Part shown: positions 32,139 through 42,232 of the stretch, piece after piece
Layout of the letters: each line of letters opens with the position of its first letter
How positions within the stretch are numbered: position 1 is the stretch's first letter
NCBI RefSeq assembly: GCF_014205275.1
Contig: NZ_JACHND010000001.1
Location: 8,122,001-8,186,000, forward strand
DNA length: 64,000 nucleotides
DNA from: Sphaerisporangium siamense
GTDB taxonomy: Bacteria > Actinomycetota > Actinomycetes > Streptosporangiales > Streptosporangiaceae
Reading direction: 5' to 3'
Notes under the pieces: model-generated
Told to the model about the DNA's origin: nothing
What the model saw: the letters and a program-made list of their open reading frames with translations, nothing else
Databases searched by the model: none
Position numbers and translations under genes: made by a program

Positions 32139-32244
32139 CCACCGGTCCTTCGTCCGTGGTCGTCGCTCACAGGTCCGTGCACCGCTCGCCGCCCCTCCTC
32201 GTCGCGGGGTGCGCGGCGGGAGGGGCGGGGTCACGCCCGGCCGG

Positions 32245-34062
32245 TCATGGGCTCGGCGGGTCCAGCCACAGGTTGGTGACGTCGTAGAACTGGAACGCCG
32301 TCAGGTAGAGGGCGTTCTTGACCCGCTTGGAGTGGTAGATCGGGTAGTTCTGGTTCTGGAAGGGCACGATGACGGCGTCGGCCATCACCTGCTGGTCCAC
32401 CTGGTGCCACAGCCCGGCCGCCGCGGCCTGGTCGGGCGCGGTCAGCGCCTGCTTGATCAGGGCGTCGACCTTGGGGTTGCTGTAGCAGCCGTAGTTGCTG
32501 GTGCCCGAGGAGCAGTTGGTCTGGAACAGCGGCTGGATGATCGCCCGGCCGTTGTTGCCGTACCAGTCCGGGATCCAGCCCGGCGCCGAGATGTCCCACT
32601 TGCTCGCCTTAGCGTTGGACGGCGTTTGCAGGTAGGCGTAGAAGTCGCCCTGCCGGATCGGCGAGCCCTTGACCGTGATGCCGCACTTCTTCAGGTCGGC
32701 GGCGTAGGACTGGAACACCGCCGGGTGGTTGCCCGCGTTGCGGAAGGCGCCGGTCAGCGTCAGCCCGTTGGGATAGCCCGCCTCGGCCAGCAGCGTCTTG
32801 CACTTGGCCGGGTCGCCGTTGTCGCCGGGCGTCGGGTACGGGTCGTACTCCTGATAGCCGATGTTGCCGGGCGGGATGACGGTGTGCAGCGGCGTGTTGA
32901 GCTCCTTGCCCCCGTAGATCTTGTTGATGGCGGTCTTGCTGATGGCGTACTCGATGGCCTGGCGCACCTTGAGCTTGCCCATCGCGCCGTTCTCGTTCCC
33001 GCTCTGCAGGTTGAAGACGAGGTAGGGGTTGGTGACCGCGCCGGGGAAGATCTTGAAGTTGGGGTCGCCCGAGCTGGTGAGGCGGGGAAGCTGCGCGGTC
33101 GGGACCGGCAGGTCCCACGACAGGTCGGCGGTGCCGGCCTCCAGTTGCTGCTGCACGCCGTCCGGCTCGGTGACGCTCTCCTTGACCTCGATGGCGTCGA
33201 CGTACTGGTGCCGGACCGGGTCCGTCTCCTGCTTCCAGGCCGGGTTGCGCTCCAGCCGGATCTCCTTGGTCGCCACGTACTTGGTGATCTTGTACGGGCC
33301 GTTGGAGATCACGTTCTGCCGGAACCGTGCGTCGTCAGGGGCGTACCTGTCGTACTCCTGCGGCGCCGCGGAGGAGAAGTTCAGGGCCAGGATGTTGAGG
33401 AAGTCGCTCGCCGGCTGGGTCAGCGTGAAGACGATGGTCAGGTCGTCCTTGGCCGTCACGCCCTCGATCTCGCGGGAGTTCTGGAAGTCCGCCAGCCCCT
33501 GCGGCGTCGGCTTGGCCGACGTGAACGCCTTGGCGTAGGCCGCGCAGTAGTCGGCCATCCCCTTGATCGTGCTGGTGTAGTAGCCCGGCGCGCCCGAGCC
33601 GGCCACGGGGTTGCAGATCCGCTTGAAGCCGCGGACGAAGTCCTGCGCGGTGACCTGCCGGGGCGGGGTCGTGTCCCACTGGACGCCCGGCCGCAGCTTG
33701 ATGGTGTAGGTGAGCTGGTCGGCGCTGAGGCCCCCGTTGGCCGTCGTCGGGATCTCCGCGGCGACGTCCGGCATGATCTCCAGGGCCTTCTTGGCGTCGT
33801 TGGTGGCCGGCAGCGTGAAGAGCTGGCGGGCGTAGGCGCGCAGGATGCCGTTGGTGACCGTGTAGTAGGTGCTGGTGGGGTCGAGGTGGTCGACGTCACC
33901 ACCTCCGACCAGGCGCAGCGTGCCGCCCGAGGTGGGCTTGCCCGCCTGCTCCGGCGTGGCCTGGCCGCTCGGGCCCGCGACGCCGCTGTCCGTCTGACAC
34001 GCCGTGGCGAGCAACATCGCCGCGGCCATACCCGCGATGGTGAGATGGCGCCTGTTGGCCAT
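32245..34062 (-). CDS. Peptide/opine ABC transporter substrate-binding lipoprotein
   Basis: This is a 605-residue SBP_bac_5 family lipoprotein. The signal peptide has lipobox LLATAC (Cys22), followed by a Gly/Ser/Thr linker and the two-lobed binding domain (GGTLRLVGGGDVDHLDPTST; YTIKLRPGVQWDTTPPRQVT; RQAIEYAISKTAINKIYGG). It captures peptide-like or amine-containing solutes outside the membrane; specificity cannot be read. ATG 34062 has GGAGGG upstream. It is the first gene of the importer operon. Confidence 0.93.
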   Translation of the reverse strand: MANRRHLTIAGMAAAMLLATACQTDSGVAGPSGQATPEQAGKPTSGGTLRLVGGGDVDHLDPTSTYYTVTNGILRAYARQLFTLPATNDAKKALEIMPDVAAEIPTTANGGLSADQLTYTIKLRPGVQWDTTPPRQVTAQDFVRGFKRICNPVAGSGAPGYYTSTIKGMADYCAAYAKAFTSAKPTPQGLADFQNSREIEGVTAKDDLTIVFTLTQPASDFLNILALNFSSAAPQEYDRYAPDDARFRQNVISNGPYKITKYVATKEIRLERNPAWKQETDPVRHQYVDAIEVKESVTEPDGVQQQLEAGTADLSWDLPVPTAQLPRLTSSGDPNFKIFPGAVTNPYLVFNLQSGNENGAMGKLKVRQAIEYAISKTAINKIYGGKELNTPLHTVIPPGNIGYQEYDPYPTPGDNGDPAKCKTLLAEAGYPNGLTLTGAFRNAGNHPAVFQSYAADLKKCGITVKGSPIRQGDFYAYLQTPSNAKASKWDISAPGWIPDWYGNNGRAIIQPLFQTNCSSGTSNYGCYSNPKVDALIKQALTAPDQAAAAGLWHQVDQQVMADAVIVPFQNQNYPIYHSKRVKNALYLTAFQFYDVTNLWLDPPSP

Positions 34063-34293
34063 CTTCCCTCCTCGTGCCGAGAATGGGTATCCGTGGTGGC
34101 CGGTCACCATGAAGGAACCCACTCCGGAGGGGTCGCTGTCGAGAGCGGTTACGCAACCGTTGGCGAGGCGCGATCCGCAAGTGATGCCGGTTCGGTGCGG
34201 AAACATCAGCGAATCGCGACATATACCGTCAATGCCGCGCTGTTCTGCGAAGACGCGCTCCGCGCGCCGAGGCGGGCGGCGCCGCGGGCGGCC

Positions 34294-35544
34294 TCAGGAG
34301 CCGAGCCGCCAGGAACGCAGGTAGTCCGTCTGCGCGGGCGTGAGGGCGTCGATGGCGATGCCGGCCGCGGCCAGCTTGAGCCGGGCTACCTCGGCGTCGA
34401 TGTCCGCGGGCACGTCGTACACGCCCGGCGCGAGGCGGGCGCGCTCGGCGGCCAGCCAGGCGACGGCCAGCGCCTGCGCGGAGAACGACATGTCCATGAC
34501 GGCCGCGGGATGCCCTTCGGCGGCCGTCAGGTTGACCAGGCGGCCCTCGGCGAGCAGCAGCAGGCGCCGCCCGCCGGGCAGGACGTACTCGTCGGTGTGC
34601 GGCCGCACCCCGCGGGTGACGTCCTCGGCCAGGCCCTCCAGGGCGCGGACGTCGATCTCGACGTCGAAGTGGCCGGCGTTGGCCAGGACGGCACCGTCGC
34701 GCATCTCGGCCAGGTGCTCGGCCCGGATGACGTCGCGGTTGCCGGTGACGGTGATGAACAGGTCGCCGGCGCGGGCCGCCAGCTCCATGGGCAGCACCTC
34801 GTACCCTTGCAGGCTGGCGTCCAGGGCCTTCACCGGGTCGATCTCGGTGACGATGACCCGCGCCCCCTGCCCCCTGGCCCGCTCGGCGACGCCGCGCCCG
34901 CAGAAGCCGAACCCGGCGACGACGACCGTGCGCCCGGCGATGAGCATGTTGGTGGCGCGCATGATGCCGTCCAGGGTGGACTGGCCGGTGCCGTACCTGT
35001 TGTCGAACATGCGCTTGGTGCGGGTGTCGTTGACCGCGACCACCGGGAAGCGCAGGGCCTGCTCCGCGGCCATCTGGCGCAGGCGGATGATGCCGGTGGT
35101 GGTCTCCTCGCAGCCGCCGCCGACCCCGTCCAGCAGGTCCAGGCGCTCGGTGTGCAGGGTGTTGACCAGGTCGCAGCCGTCGTCCAGCACCAGGTCCGGC
35201 GCGATGTCGAGCGCCTCGTTGATGTGCCGGTAGTAGGTGTCGCGGTCCACCCCCGCGCGGGCCCGCACGTCCACCTCGTAACCGCGCAGCGCCGCCGCCA
35301 CGTCGTCCTGGGTGGACAGCGGGTTGGAGGCGGCGAGCGCGATCTCCGCGCCCCCGGCCCTGAGCGCCCCCATCAGCACGGCGGTCTCAGCCGTGACGTG
35401 CAGGCACGCCGCGATCCTCAGACCCTCCAGCGGGCGGGTCGCCGCGAACCGCTCCCCGACGGCGCGCAGCACGGGCATCGCGCGCATGGCCCACTCGATC
35501 CGGCGCTCCCCGGCCTCGGCGAGCTGCGCGTCGTCGGCTTCCAC
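34294..35544 (-). CDS. Second S-adenosylhomocysteine hydrolase-family enzyme (archaeal/Thermotoga-type)
   Basis: This is a 416-residue member of the SAH hydrolase family with an NAD-binding Rossmann loop VAGFGFCGRGVAERA. The substrate segment NPLSTQDDVAAAL differs from the classical [12 protein letters not shown], and the short C-terminus ends YLRSWRLGS instead of KPDHYRY. It lacks the ~40-residue insert of the bacterial/eukaryotic enzyme. These are marks of the archaeal/Thermotoga branch, some of whose members hydrolyse S-inosylhomocysteine. GTG 35544 follows GAAGGA. It lies downstream of the classical ahcY, behind a hairpin. Confidence 0.85.
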   Translation of the reverse strand: MEADDAQLAEAGERRIEWAMRAMPVLRAVGERFAATRPLEGLRIAACLHVTAETAVLMGALRAGGAEIALAASNPLSTQDDVAAALRGYEVDVRARAGVDRDTYYRHINEALDIAPDLVLDDGCDLVNTLHTERLDLLDGVGGGCEETTTGIIRLRQMAAEQALRFPVVAVNDTRTKRMFDNRYGTGQSTLDGIMRATNMLIAGRTVVVAGFGFCGRGVAERARGQGARVIVTEIDPVKALDASLQGYEVLPMELAARAGDLFITVTGNRDVIRAEHLAEMRDGAVLANAGHFDVEIDVRALEGLAEDVTRGVRPHTDEYVLPGGRRLLLLAEGRLVNLTAAEGHPAAVMDMSFSAQALAVAWLAAERARLAPGVYDVPADIDAEVARLKLAAAGIAIDALTPAQTDYLRSWRLGS

Positions 35545-35590
35545 TGTCGTCGCGTCCTTCGGTAGTGCGGTGGTGCCCGATGTGGCGAAA

Positions 35591-35618
35591 GGTCCCCGCG
35601 CCAACCGGCGCGGGGACC
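35591..35618 (-). terminator. Hairpin between tandem SAH hydrolase genes
   Basis: A perfect 12-bp stem (GGTCCCCGCGCC at 35591-35602 with its complement at 35607-35618) and loop AACC lie 34 bp past the ahcY stop. It precedes the start of the second gene by 47 bp, so it may terminate or attenuate read-through. Confidence 0.72.
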
Positions 35619-35651
35619 TCGATGCCCGGCCTCGGCGGCCGGCGCCGCCGA

Positions 35652-37079
<1,428 letters not shown>

Positions 37080-37175
37080 CGTGTCTTCTCCTCAACCCGG
37101 ATCATTCGTCTCTGCGAGTGTAAGAGCCCGTCAGGCCCCAATGCAGCCCCAGAACTGCGAACCTGACACAAGAAT

Positions 37176-37526
37176 GTGAGAATCAGCTCTGTGCGTATCA
37201 CTGAGGCGGCGAAACGACTGGGTATGTCTCCACGAATGCTGCGATACCGGGAGGCTCTCGGCCTTCTCCCCGCGACCCGCAGCAAGGGGGCTCATCGCCG
37301 GTACGGGCCCGACGAGCTCGCCGCCGTCACCCAGGCCATGGACCTGGAGCGGCGCTTCGACGTCTCCCCCGCGGAGCTGGCCTTCGGGCTGCGCGTGCTC
37401 AGCGAGCCCGCCGTCGCGCACGCCGTGCGCGAGCTGGGCCTGCGGATCGGGCGCATCCACGCGCCGCGCCGGGCCCTCGACTTCGAGAAGGAGAAGGCTC
37501 TGCGGCTGCTCCGCCAGGGACGGTGA
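37176..37526 (+). CDS. Short MerR-family regulator
   Basis: This is a 116-residue protein with an N-terminal MerR winged helix (ITEAAKRLGMSPRMLRYREA, then HRRYGPDELAAV) and a short helical tail without cysteine-rich or large effector domains. It therefore probably binds a simple signal or acts constitutively. It starts at GTG 37176, or possibly GTG 37191, which also leaves the helix intact; neither has a good ribosome site. The divergent ahcY is the obvious candidate target (inference). Confidence 0.78.
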   Translation: MRISSVRITEAAKRLGMSPRMLRYREALGLLPATRSKGAHRRYGPDELAAVTQAMDLERRFDVSPAELAFGLRVLSEPAVAHAVRELGLRIGRIHAPRRALDFEKEKALRLLRQGR

Positions 37527-37535
37527 CCAGCATAC

Positions 37536-37560
37536 CCGCCGGGCGGAAGGCGCCCGGCGG
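37536..37560. terminator. Bidirectional terminator hairpin
   Basis: A perfect 10-bp stem (CCGCCGGGCG with CGCCCGGCGG) and loop GAAGG lie between the convergent MerR (ends 37526) and cation-efflux (ends 37577) genes. Confidence 0.75.
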
Positions 37561-37576
37561 AAGCGTGCCCCGGAGT

Positions 37577-38536
37577 TCAGGAACGGTCGGCCTGCGCGGA
37601 GTCGGCGGGCGCCGGCTCCGCCTTGCCCGGCCGGTACAGATCGGGCTCCAGGTAGATGACCCGGGCGATCGGCACGGCGTCGCGGATGCGCCGCTCGGCC
37701 TCGTCGATGCCCTTGGCGACCTCGGCCGCGGTGTCGTCGTGCTCGACGGCGATCTTGGCCGCGACCAGCAGCTCCTCGGGGCCGAGGTGCAGCGTGCGCA
37801 GGTGGATCACCTTGGTCACGCGCTCGCTGGACTCCAGGGCCTCGCAGATCTGCCGCTCGGCCTCCGGCGTCGCGCTCTCGCCGATGAGCAGCGACTTGGT
37901 CTCGATCGCGAGGATCACCGCGATGACGGCCAGCAGGATGCCGATCATGAGCGTGCCGACGCCGTCCCACATGCCCTCGCCGGTGACCACGGCCATCGTG
38001 ACGCCGAACAGCGCGAAGACCAGGCCCAGCAGCGCGCCCAGATCCTCAAGGAGGACCACCGGCAGCTCGGGGGCCTTGGCGCGGCGGATGAACCTGAACC
38101 AGGACTCCTCGCCCTTGACCTGGCGGGCCTCCTTGATCGCGGTGCGGAAGGAGAAGCCCTCCGCGACGATCGCGAAGATCAGGACGCCGAAGGCCCAGCC
38201 GGGCGACTCGACCGCGTGCGGGTTGGCGATCTTCTCGAAGCCCTCGTAGAGCGAGAACACCGCGCCGATCGTGAACAGCACGACCGCCACCACGAACGCG
38301 TAGAAGTAGCGCTCGCGGCCGTAGCCGAAGGGATGCTTGCGGTTCTCGCGCTTGCGCGCCCGCCTGCCGCCGAGCAGCAGCAGGGCCTGGTTGCCCGAGT
38401 CCGCCACCGAGTGAACCGACTCGGCGAGCATCGAGGATGAGCCTGTGAACAGGAACGCCACGAACTTCGCCGCCGCGATCGCCAGGTTGGCACCCAACGC
38501 CGCGATGATCGCCTTGGTACCGCCGCCCGCGCTCAC
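37577..38536 (-). CDS. Cation diffusion facilitator transporter
   Basis: This is a 319-residue CDF family antiporter with about six transmembrane helices. It carries the metal-site motif SVHSVADSGNQ (His/Asp of TM2), a long cytoplasmic loop, and a C-terminal metal-sensing domain (VIHLRTLHLGPEELLVAAKI). It probably exports Zn, Mn or Fe; specificity is not readable. I start at GTG 38536 (SAGGGTKAIIAALGANLAIA), where family similarity begins, though the frame opens at 38593. It follows the SIS isomerase gene on the same strand. Confidence 0.9.
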   Translation of the reverse strand: MSAGGGTKAIIAALGANLAIAAAKFVAFLFTGSSSMLAESVHSVADSGNQALLLLGGRRARKRENRKHPFGYGRERYFYAFVVAVVLFTIGAVFSLYEGFEKIANPHAVESPGWAFGVLIFAIVAEGFSFRTAIKEARQVKGEESWFRFIRRAKAPELPVVLLEDLGALLGLVFALFGVTMAVVTGEGMWDGVGTLMIGILLAVIAVILAIETKSLLIGESATPEAERQICEALESSERVTKVIHLRTLHLGPEELLVAAKIAVEHDDTAAEVAKGIDEAERRIRDAVPIARVIYLEPDLYRPGKAEPAPADSAQADRS

Positions 38537-38601
38537 CCTCTGTATCCACCCATCCGTCAGAACATACGATCGACCGACCGCCAAAGCGGTCACGGCAGAT
38601 C

Positions 38602-39723
38602 TTATTGTGAAATTCTCGACTTAAGTTCCACGATGGCGCGCACCGAAGCCGGATCGATGCCGTACCCCAGTGCCAGGTACACACTCCCGTAATCGGCGAG
38701 ACCGACCAGCGACGCCAGCCGCTCCAGCGGATGCGCCCCCTCGGCCGTCACCTCGCTGACCGCCACGCCCCGGTCACGCGCCAGCCCCGCCGACAGCACC
38801 CGCCGCTTGGCGACCTGCGGATGCTCGTCGAGGTCGCGCAGGAGGAACAGGCGCAGCGTCGTGGCGGAGGAGTCGGCGAAGACGTCCCGCTCGGCCAGCG
38901 GGCCCTCGAACGCCGCCACCTGGTCGTGGCCGGCCTCCGGAATCTCGCCCCAGATGGCCGGGTACTTGGCGTTCACGCCGAGCTGGGACGCCAGGCGGCG
39001 CGCGGCGGCGGCCGCCAGCGGCGAGGTGCCCCAGATCATCGGGATCGTGCCCGCCAGCTCCAGCGCCAGCGTCTTGCCCGGGTTGATGAACGACTCGCTC
39101 GACGGGCGGCAGCGGTGCGCGATGTCCTCCAGGCGCTTGGCCGCGGCCTCCACCGCGTCCTGGCCGATGTCGGCCAGCCCGAGCGCCGCGGCGACGCCCA
39201 GCAGCGGCATGGTCACGCCCCACAGGTTCGTGCGCGACCCGCTCACCGCGCCCGCCACCGGGACGACAGGCAGATGAAGGCCGGACGCCTGCTCGGCGAT
39301 CGCCGCCAGCGGAGCGCGCGACGGGCCGACGGTCACCAGGCGGCAGCCGCGCCGCGCCGCCTCCAGGGCCAGCGTGCGGGTCTCCTCGGTGGTGCCCGAG
39401 GAGGACACCGCGACCACCAGGTCGGCCGCCCCCACCCAGCCGGGGAGCCGGTAGGACCGCACGGTCACGATGGGAATCGGGACGCCCGGGCCGCACACCG
39501 CCGCGAGCATGTCGCCCGCGACGGCCGAACCGCCCATGCCCGCCACGACCAGCGCCCGCGGGCGCCCGTCGGCCGACAGCCGCGCCACGCCCGCCTCCAG
39601 CGCGCCGCGATGGGACGTGCGCACCTGCGCGCCGGAGGTCGCCACGGCGGGCAGCATGCCCGACGGGTCGCCCTCGGTCAGGAACGCCGTGTCGTCCAGC
39701 CGCTCCGCCTCGAACGAGCTCAC
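38602..39723 (-). CDS. SIS-domain phosphoglucose/phosphomannose isomerase-like protein
   Basis: This is a 373-residue protein with two SIS domains: first VVAGMGGSAVAGDMLAA and SSSGTTEETRTLALEA, second around MIWGTSPLAAAAARRLASQL. It ends in the PMI-like C-terminal region. It resembles bifunctional PGI/PMI enzymes that interconvert glucose/mannose/fructose 6-phosphates, and corresponds to Rv3256c. GTG 39723 overlaps the Trm112-like stop (GTGA). Together with the mutase upstream it would route sugar phosphates to mannose-1-phosphate. Confidence 0.87.
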   Translation of the reverse strand: MSSFEAERLDDTAFLTEGDPSGMLPAVATSGAQVRTSHRGALEAGVARLSADGRPRALVVAGMGGSAVAGDMLAAVCGPGVPIPIVTVRSYRLPGWVGAADLVVAVSSSGTTEETRTLALEAARRGCRLVTVGPSRAPLAAIAEQASGLHLPVVPVAGAVSGSRTNLWGVTMPLLGVAAALGLADIGQDAVEAAAKRLEDIAHRCRPSSESFINPGKTLALELAGTIPMIWGTSPLAAAAARRLASQLGVNAKYPAIWGEIPEAGHDQVAAFEGPLAERDVFADSSATTLRLFLLRDLDEHPQVAKRRVLSAGLARDRGVAVSEVTAEGAHPLERLASLVGLADYGSVYLALGYGIDPASVRAIVELKSRISQ

Positions 39724-39893
39724 GCCTTGCGCGCCTCGTCGAGCAGCAGCACCGGGATGTCGTCGCGGACGGGGTAGATCAGCCCGCAGCTCTCCGAAGC
39801 ACACGCCAGCTCGTCGCCCTCGGACAGGGGGGTGAGCGGCGACTTGCAGTTCGGGCAGGTCAGGATGTCGAGCAGCCAGTCTGCGATCTGCAC
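39720..39893 (-). CDS. Trm112/UPF0434-family small protein
   Basis: This is a 57-residue protein with a zinc-ribbon-like core: CPNC (residues 13-16) and a later single Cys pair region ACASESCGLIYPVRDDIPVL. Bacterial Trm112-like proteins can bind and stabilise methyltransferases; no client is known here. GTG 39893 lies 2 bp after the mutase stop, and its own stop overlaps the SIS gene, so all three are one operon. Confidence 0.88.
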   Translation of the reverse strand: MQIADWLLDILTCPNCKSPLTPLSEGDELACASESCGLIYPVRDDIPVLLLDEARKA

Positions 39894-39895
39894 GG

Positions 39896-41260
39896 TCAAC
39901 TCCTCACGATGGCGAGGACCTCGTCGCGGACCGCCGCCATCAGCGTTTCGTCCGCCCCCTCGGCGTTCAGCCGGAGGAGCGGCTCTGTGTTGGACGGACG
40001 AAGATTGAACCACCAGCCGGGACCCGACACCGTGAGGCCGTCGAGATCGTCGGTGCTCGTGCCCGCACGGCCGGCGTAGGCGGCGCGGACCCGCGCCACG
40101 GCCGCCGCCTGGTCCGTCACGGTGCTGTTGATCTCGCCGGAGGCGGCGTAGCGGGAGTAGCTCGCCAGCATGTCGGACAAAGGGGCCTCGCGCTCGCCGA
40201 GCGCGGCGAGAAGGTGCAGCGCGGCCAGCATGCCCGAGTCGGCGAACCAGAAGTCCTTGAAGTAGTAGTGCGCGGAGTGCTCGCCGCCGAAGACGGCGCC
40301 CGTGCGGGCCATCTCGGCCTTGATGAACGAATGGCCGACGCGGGTGCGGACCGGGACGCCGCCGTGCTCGGCGACGATCTCGGGGACGGCCCGCGAGGTG
40401 ATCAGGTTGTGGATGATCGTGGCGCCGGGGTGGCGGGCCAGCTCGCGCACCGCGACCAGCGCCGTGATCGCCGACGGCGAGACCGACTCGCCGCGCTCGT
40501 CGACCACCCAGCACCGGTCGGCGTCGCCGTCGAAGGCCAGGCCGACGTCCGCGCCCTTGTCCAGGACGGCCTTCTGCAGGTCGCGCAGATTGTCCGGCTC
40601 AAGGGGGTTGGCCGGGTGGTTGGGGAAATCGCCGTCGAGCTCGAAGTACAGCGGCGTGAGCTCGACAGGCAGCCCCTCGAAGACCGTGGGCACGGTGTGG
40701 CCCGCCATGCCGTTCCCGGCGTCCACCACCACCTTGAGCGGCCTGATCCCCGAAAGATCGACCAGCCCCCGCAGATGAGCGGCATACCCGTCCAGCAGAT
40801 CCCGCCGAACCACCGCCCCCGCGCCGGAGCCCGCGCCCGGACCGCCCGGCCCTGAGGCGAGCAGTTCGGCGGCGCGGTCGCGGACCTGCGTCAGACCCGT
40901 CTCCGCGCTCATCGGGACGGCGCCCGCGCGGCACAGTTTCATCCCGTTGTAGTGCGCGGGGTTATGGCTGGCCGTAAACATCACCCCGGGTAACCCCAGG
41001 CTGCCGCTCGCGTAATAGAGCAGATCGGTCGAGCCGAGCCCCGTGTCGACCACCTCCGCGCCCCGGCCGGTGGCGCCCCGGGCGAACGCCTCGGCCAGCG
41101 GGCCGGACGACGGGCGCATGTCACGGGCGATGACGAGAGAACCGGCGCCGAGCACCTCGACGAAGGCCGCGCCGACCGCCTCGGCCGCGCGCTCGTCCAA
41201 CTCCTCGGGCACGACGCCACGGACGTCGTACGCCTTGAAGATCTTGGCAAGATCGCCCAC
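39896..41260 (-). CDS. manB: Phosphomannomutase/phosphoglucomutase
   Basis: This is a 454-residue alpha-D-phosphohexomutase. Catalytic phosphoserine lies in TASHNPAHYNGMK, Mg site in FDGDADRCWV, sugar-binding loop GGEHSAHYYFKDF and phosphate-binding loop RPSNTEPLLR. It converts mannose-6-P to mannose-1-P (or the glucose equivalents) for GDP-mannose and cell-wall glycans. I prefer GTG 41260, which has GGGGCGGAG upstream, over GTG 41281. It is the first gene of the mutase-Trm112-SIS operon. Confidence 0.94.
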   Translation of the reverse strand: MGDLAKIFKAYDVRGVVPEELDERAAEAVGAAFVEVLGAGSLVIARDMRPSSGPLAEAFARGATGRGAEVVDTGLGSTDLLYYASGSLGLPGVMFTASHNPAHYNGMKLCRAGAVPMSAETGLTQVRDRAAELLASGPGGPGAGSGAGAVVRRDLLDGYAAHLRGLVDLSGIRPLKVVVDAGNGMAGHTVPTVFEGLPVELTPLYFELDGDFPNHPANPLEPDNLRDLQKAVLDKGADVGLAFDGDADRCWVVDERGESVSPSAITALVAVRELARHPGATIIHNLITSRAVPEIVAEHGGVPVRTRVGHSFIKAEMARTGAVFGGEHSAHYYFKDFWFADSGMLAALHLLAALGEREAPLSDMLASYSRYAASGEINSTVTDQAAAVARVRAAYAGRAGTSTDDLDGLTVSGPGWWFNLRPSNTEPLLRLNAEGADETLMAAVRDEVLAIVRS

Positions 41261-41451
41261 TGCCGCTCCGCCCCTAGTCACGTCTCATCGGGTCGAGCCT
41301 ACTGTGTTCCACCGGGCCCGCCGACGAACCCGTGGCGCCTGTGGACAGCGGCCTCATCCGGCCACGGGCCTCGGTGAACGTTTGGGGAAACCATGCGAAG
41401 CGCGGAGCCACGCGTGGTAAAGACCGGACGCCGGCACCCCTCGGGACGGCC

Positions 41452-41817
41452 TCAGCGCTCGCGGTTCTGCTGGGCCGACCGCAGCACCCGCAGATGGCCC
41501 CTGCGACCGACCTCGACCCCCTGACCCACGGGCTCACCCGACGACGGCGCGGGCCTCGCGGCCTCGCGCACCGCGTTGGCCAGGGCCTCCAGATCGTCGG
41601 TGCTCGGCTGGCCCGCCTCCGACGGCAGCCGGACGACCTCCCACCCACGCGGGGCCGTCAGCCGCTCCGCGTGGTCCGCGCACAGGTCGTAGCAGTGTGG
41701 TTCGACGTACGTCGCCAGAGGGCCGAGAACCGCCGTGGAGTCGGCGTAGACGTACGTGAGTGTGAAGACGGCAGGCTGCCTGCAGGCGGTACGGGAACAG
41801 CTGCGGACGGGGCTCAC
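41452..41817 (-). CDS. DUF3499-family protein
   Basis: This is a 121-residue cytoplasmic protein with a conserved N-terminal zinc-binding-like pattern (CSRTAC at residues 7-12; HCYDLCADH at 41-49) and a basic variable C-terminus. It matches actinobacterial DUF3499 proteins (Rv3258c position), whose function is unknown. The start is GTG 41817. It lies between the mutase gene and the metallopeptidase-fold gene, as in mycobacteria. Confidence 0.87.
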   Translation of the reverse strand: MSPVRSCSRTACRQPAVFTLTYVYADSTAVLGPLATYVEPHCYDLCADHAERLTAPRGWEVVRLPSEAGQPSTDDLEALANAVREAARPAPSSGEPVGQGVEVGRRGHLRVLRSAQQNRER

Positions 41818-42063
41818 GGAGGGACCGTATCCGGTCCGCGTTCACATTGCCACCACCCGGCACCTCTTAACGAGCGTGTCGCCACAATTCGGACACTTAC
41901 CGAGCATTTACGGGCCCCGGGCACCCCCACGAACCCCCTTTGGTAGGCCCTATGGCCGTACCGATGGCCCCCCGCGTTCCGCGCCCGTCCCCGCGAACGC
42001 TCCCGGGCCGGAACGTCCCTCCCTCCCCCGCCCGCCCGGTTCGGGGCGCGGCGGTGTTCTGGA

Positions 42064-42108
42064 GCCGTCGGAGGGAAGGGTGAGGAACGATCCCTTCCCT
42101 CCGACGGC
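42064..42108. repeat. Strong 17-bp stem-loop in divergent intergenic region
   Basis: A perfect inverted repeat pairs 42064-42080 (GCCGTCGGAGGGAAGGG) with 42092-42108, loop 11 nt. It lies between divergently transcribed genes (DUF3499 start 41817, next start 42233), so it is not needed as a terminator for either. The purine/pyrimidine-biased arms differ from the surrounding DNA. Confidence 0.75.
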
Positions 42109-42118
42109 GGAAGAACGC

Positions 42119-42214
42119 CGCCTCAAAGGCGCCCCGAACCCGCCGAGCGAAGCGAGGCCATAGGCACGCCTGAAAGGCGCCCCGAACCCGCCGAGCGAAG
42201 CGAGGCCATAGGCA
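42119..42214. repeat. Two tandem copies of a 48-bp unit
   Basis: Copies at 42119-42166 and 42167-42214 differ at one base (CGCCTC versus CGCCTG at the start). Each contains CGAGCGAAGCGAGG. They end 18 bp before the GTG at 42233 and directly follow the stem-loop at 42064. Confidence 0.85.
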
Positions 42215-42232
42215 CTGATCTAGTCTTGCTGT

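Noticed and set aside
34063-34293. A promoter for the ABC importer (TTGACG near 34230 on the minus strand) and a CGGTT-ACGC-AACCG dyad at 34146.
   Set aside because: The matching -10 is poor (2 of 6) and the dyad has only 5-bp arms; too weak to annotate.
37080-37175. A SAH riboswitch upstream of ahcY.
   Set aside because: The leader is short and lacks the GAGGAGCG-type core and pairing; a normal ribosome site is present.
42119-42214. A minimal CRISPR or attachment site from the 48-bp tandem copies.
   Set aside because: There is no spacer between the copies, no cas gene or integrase nearby, and only two units.
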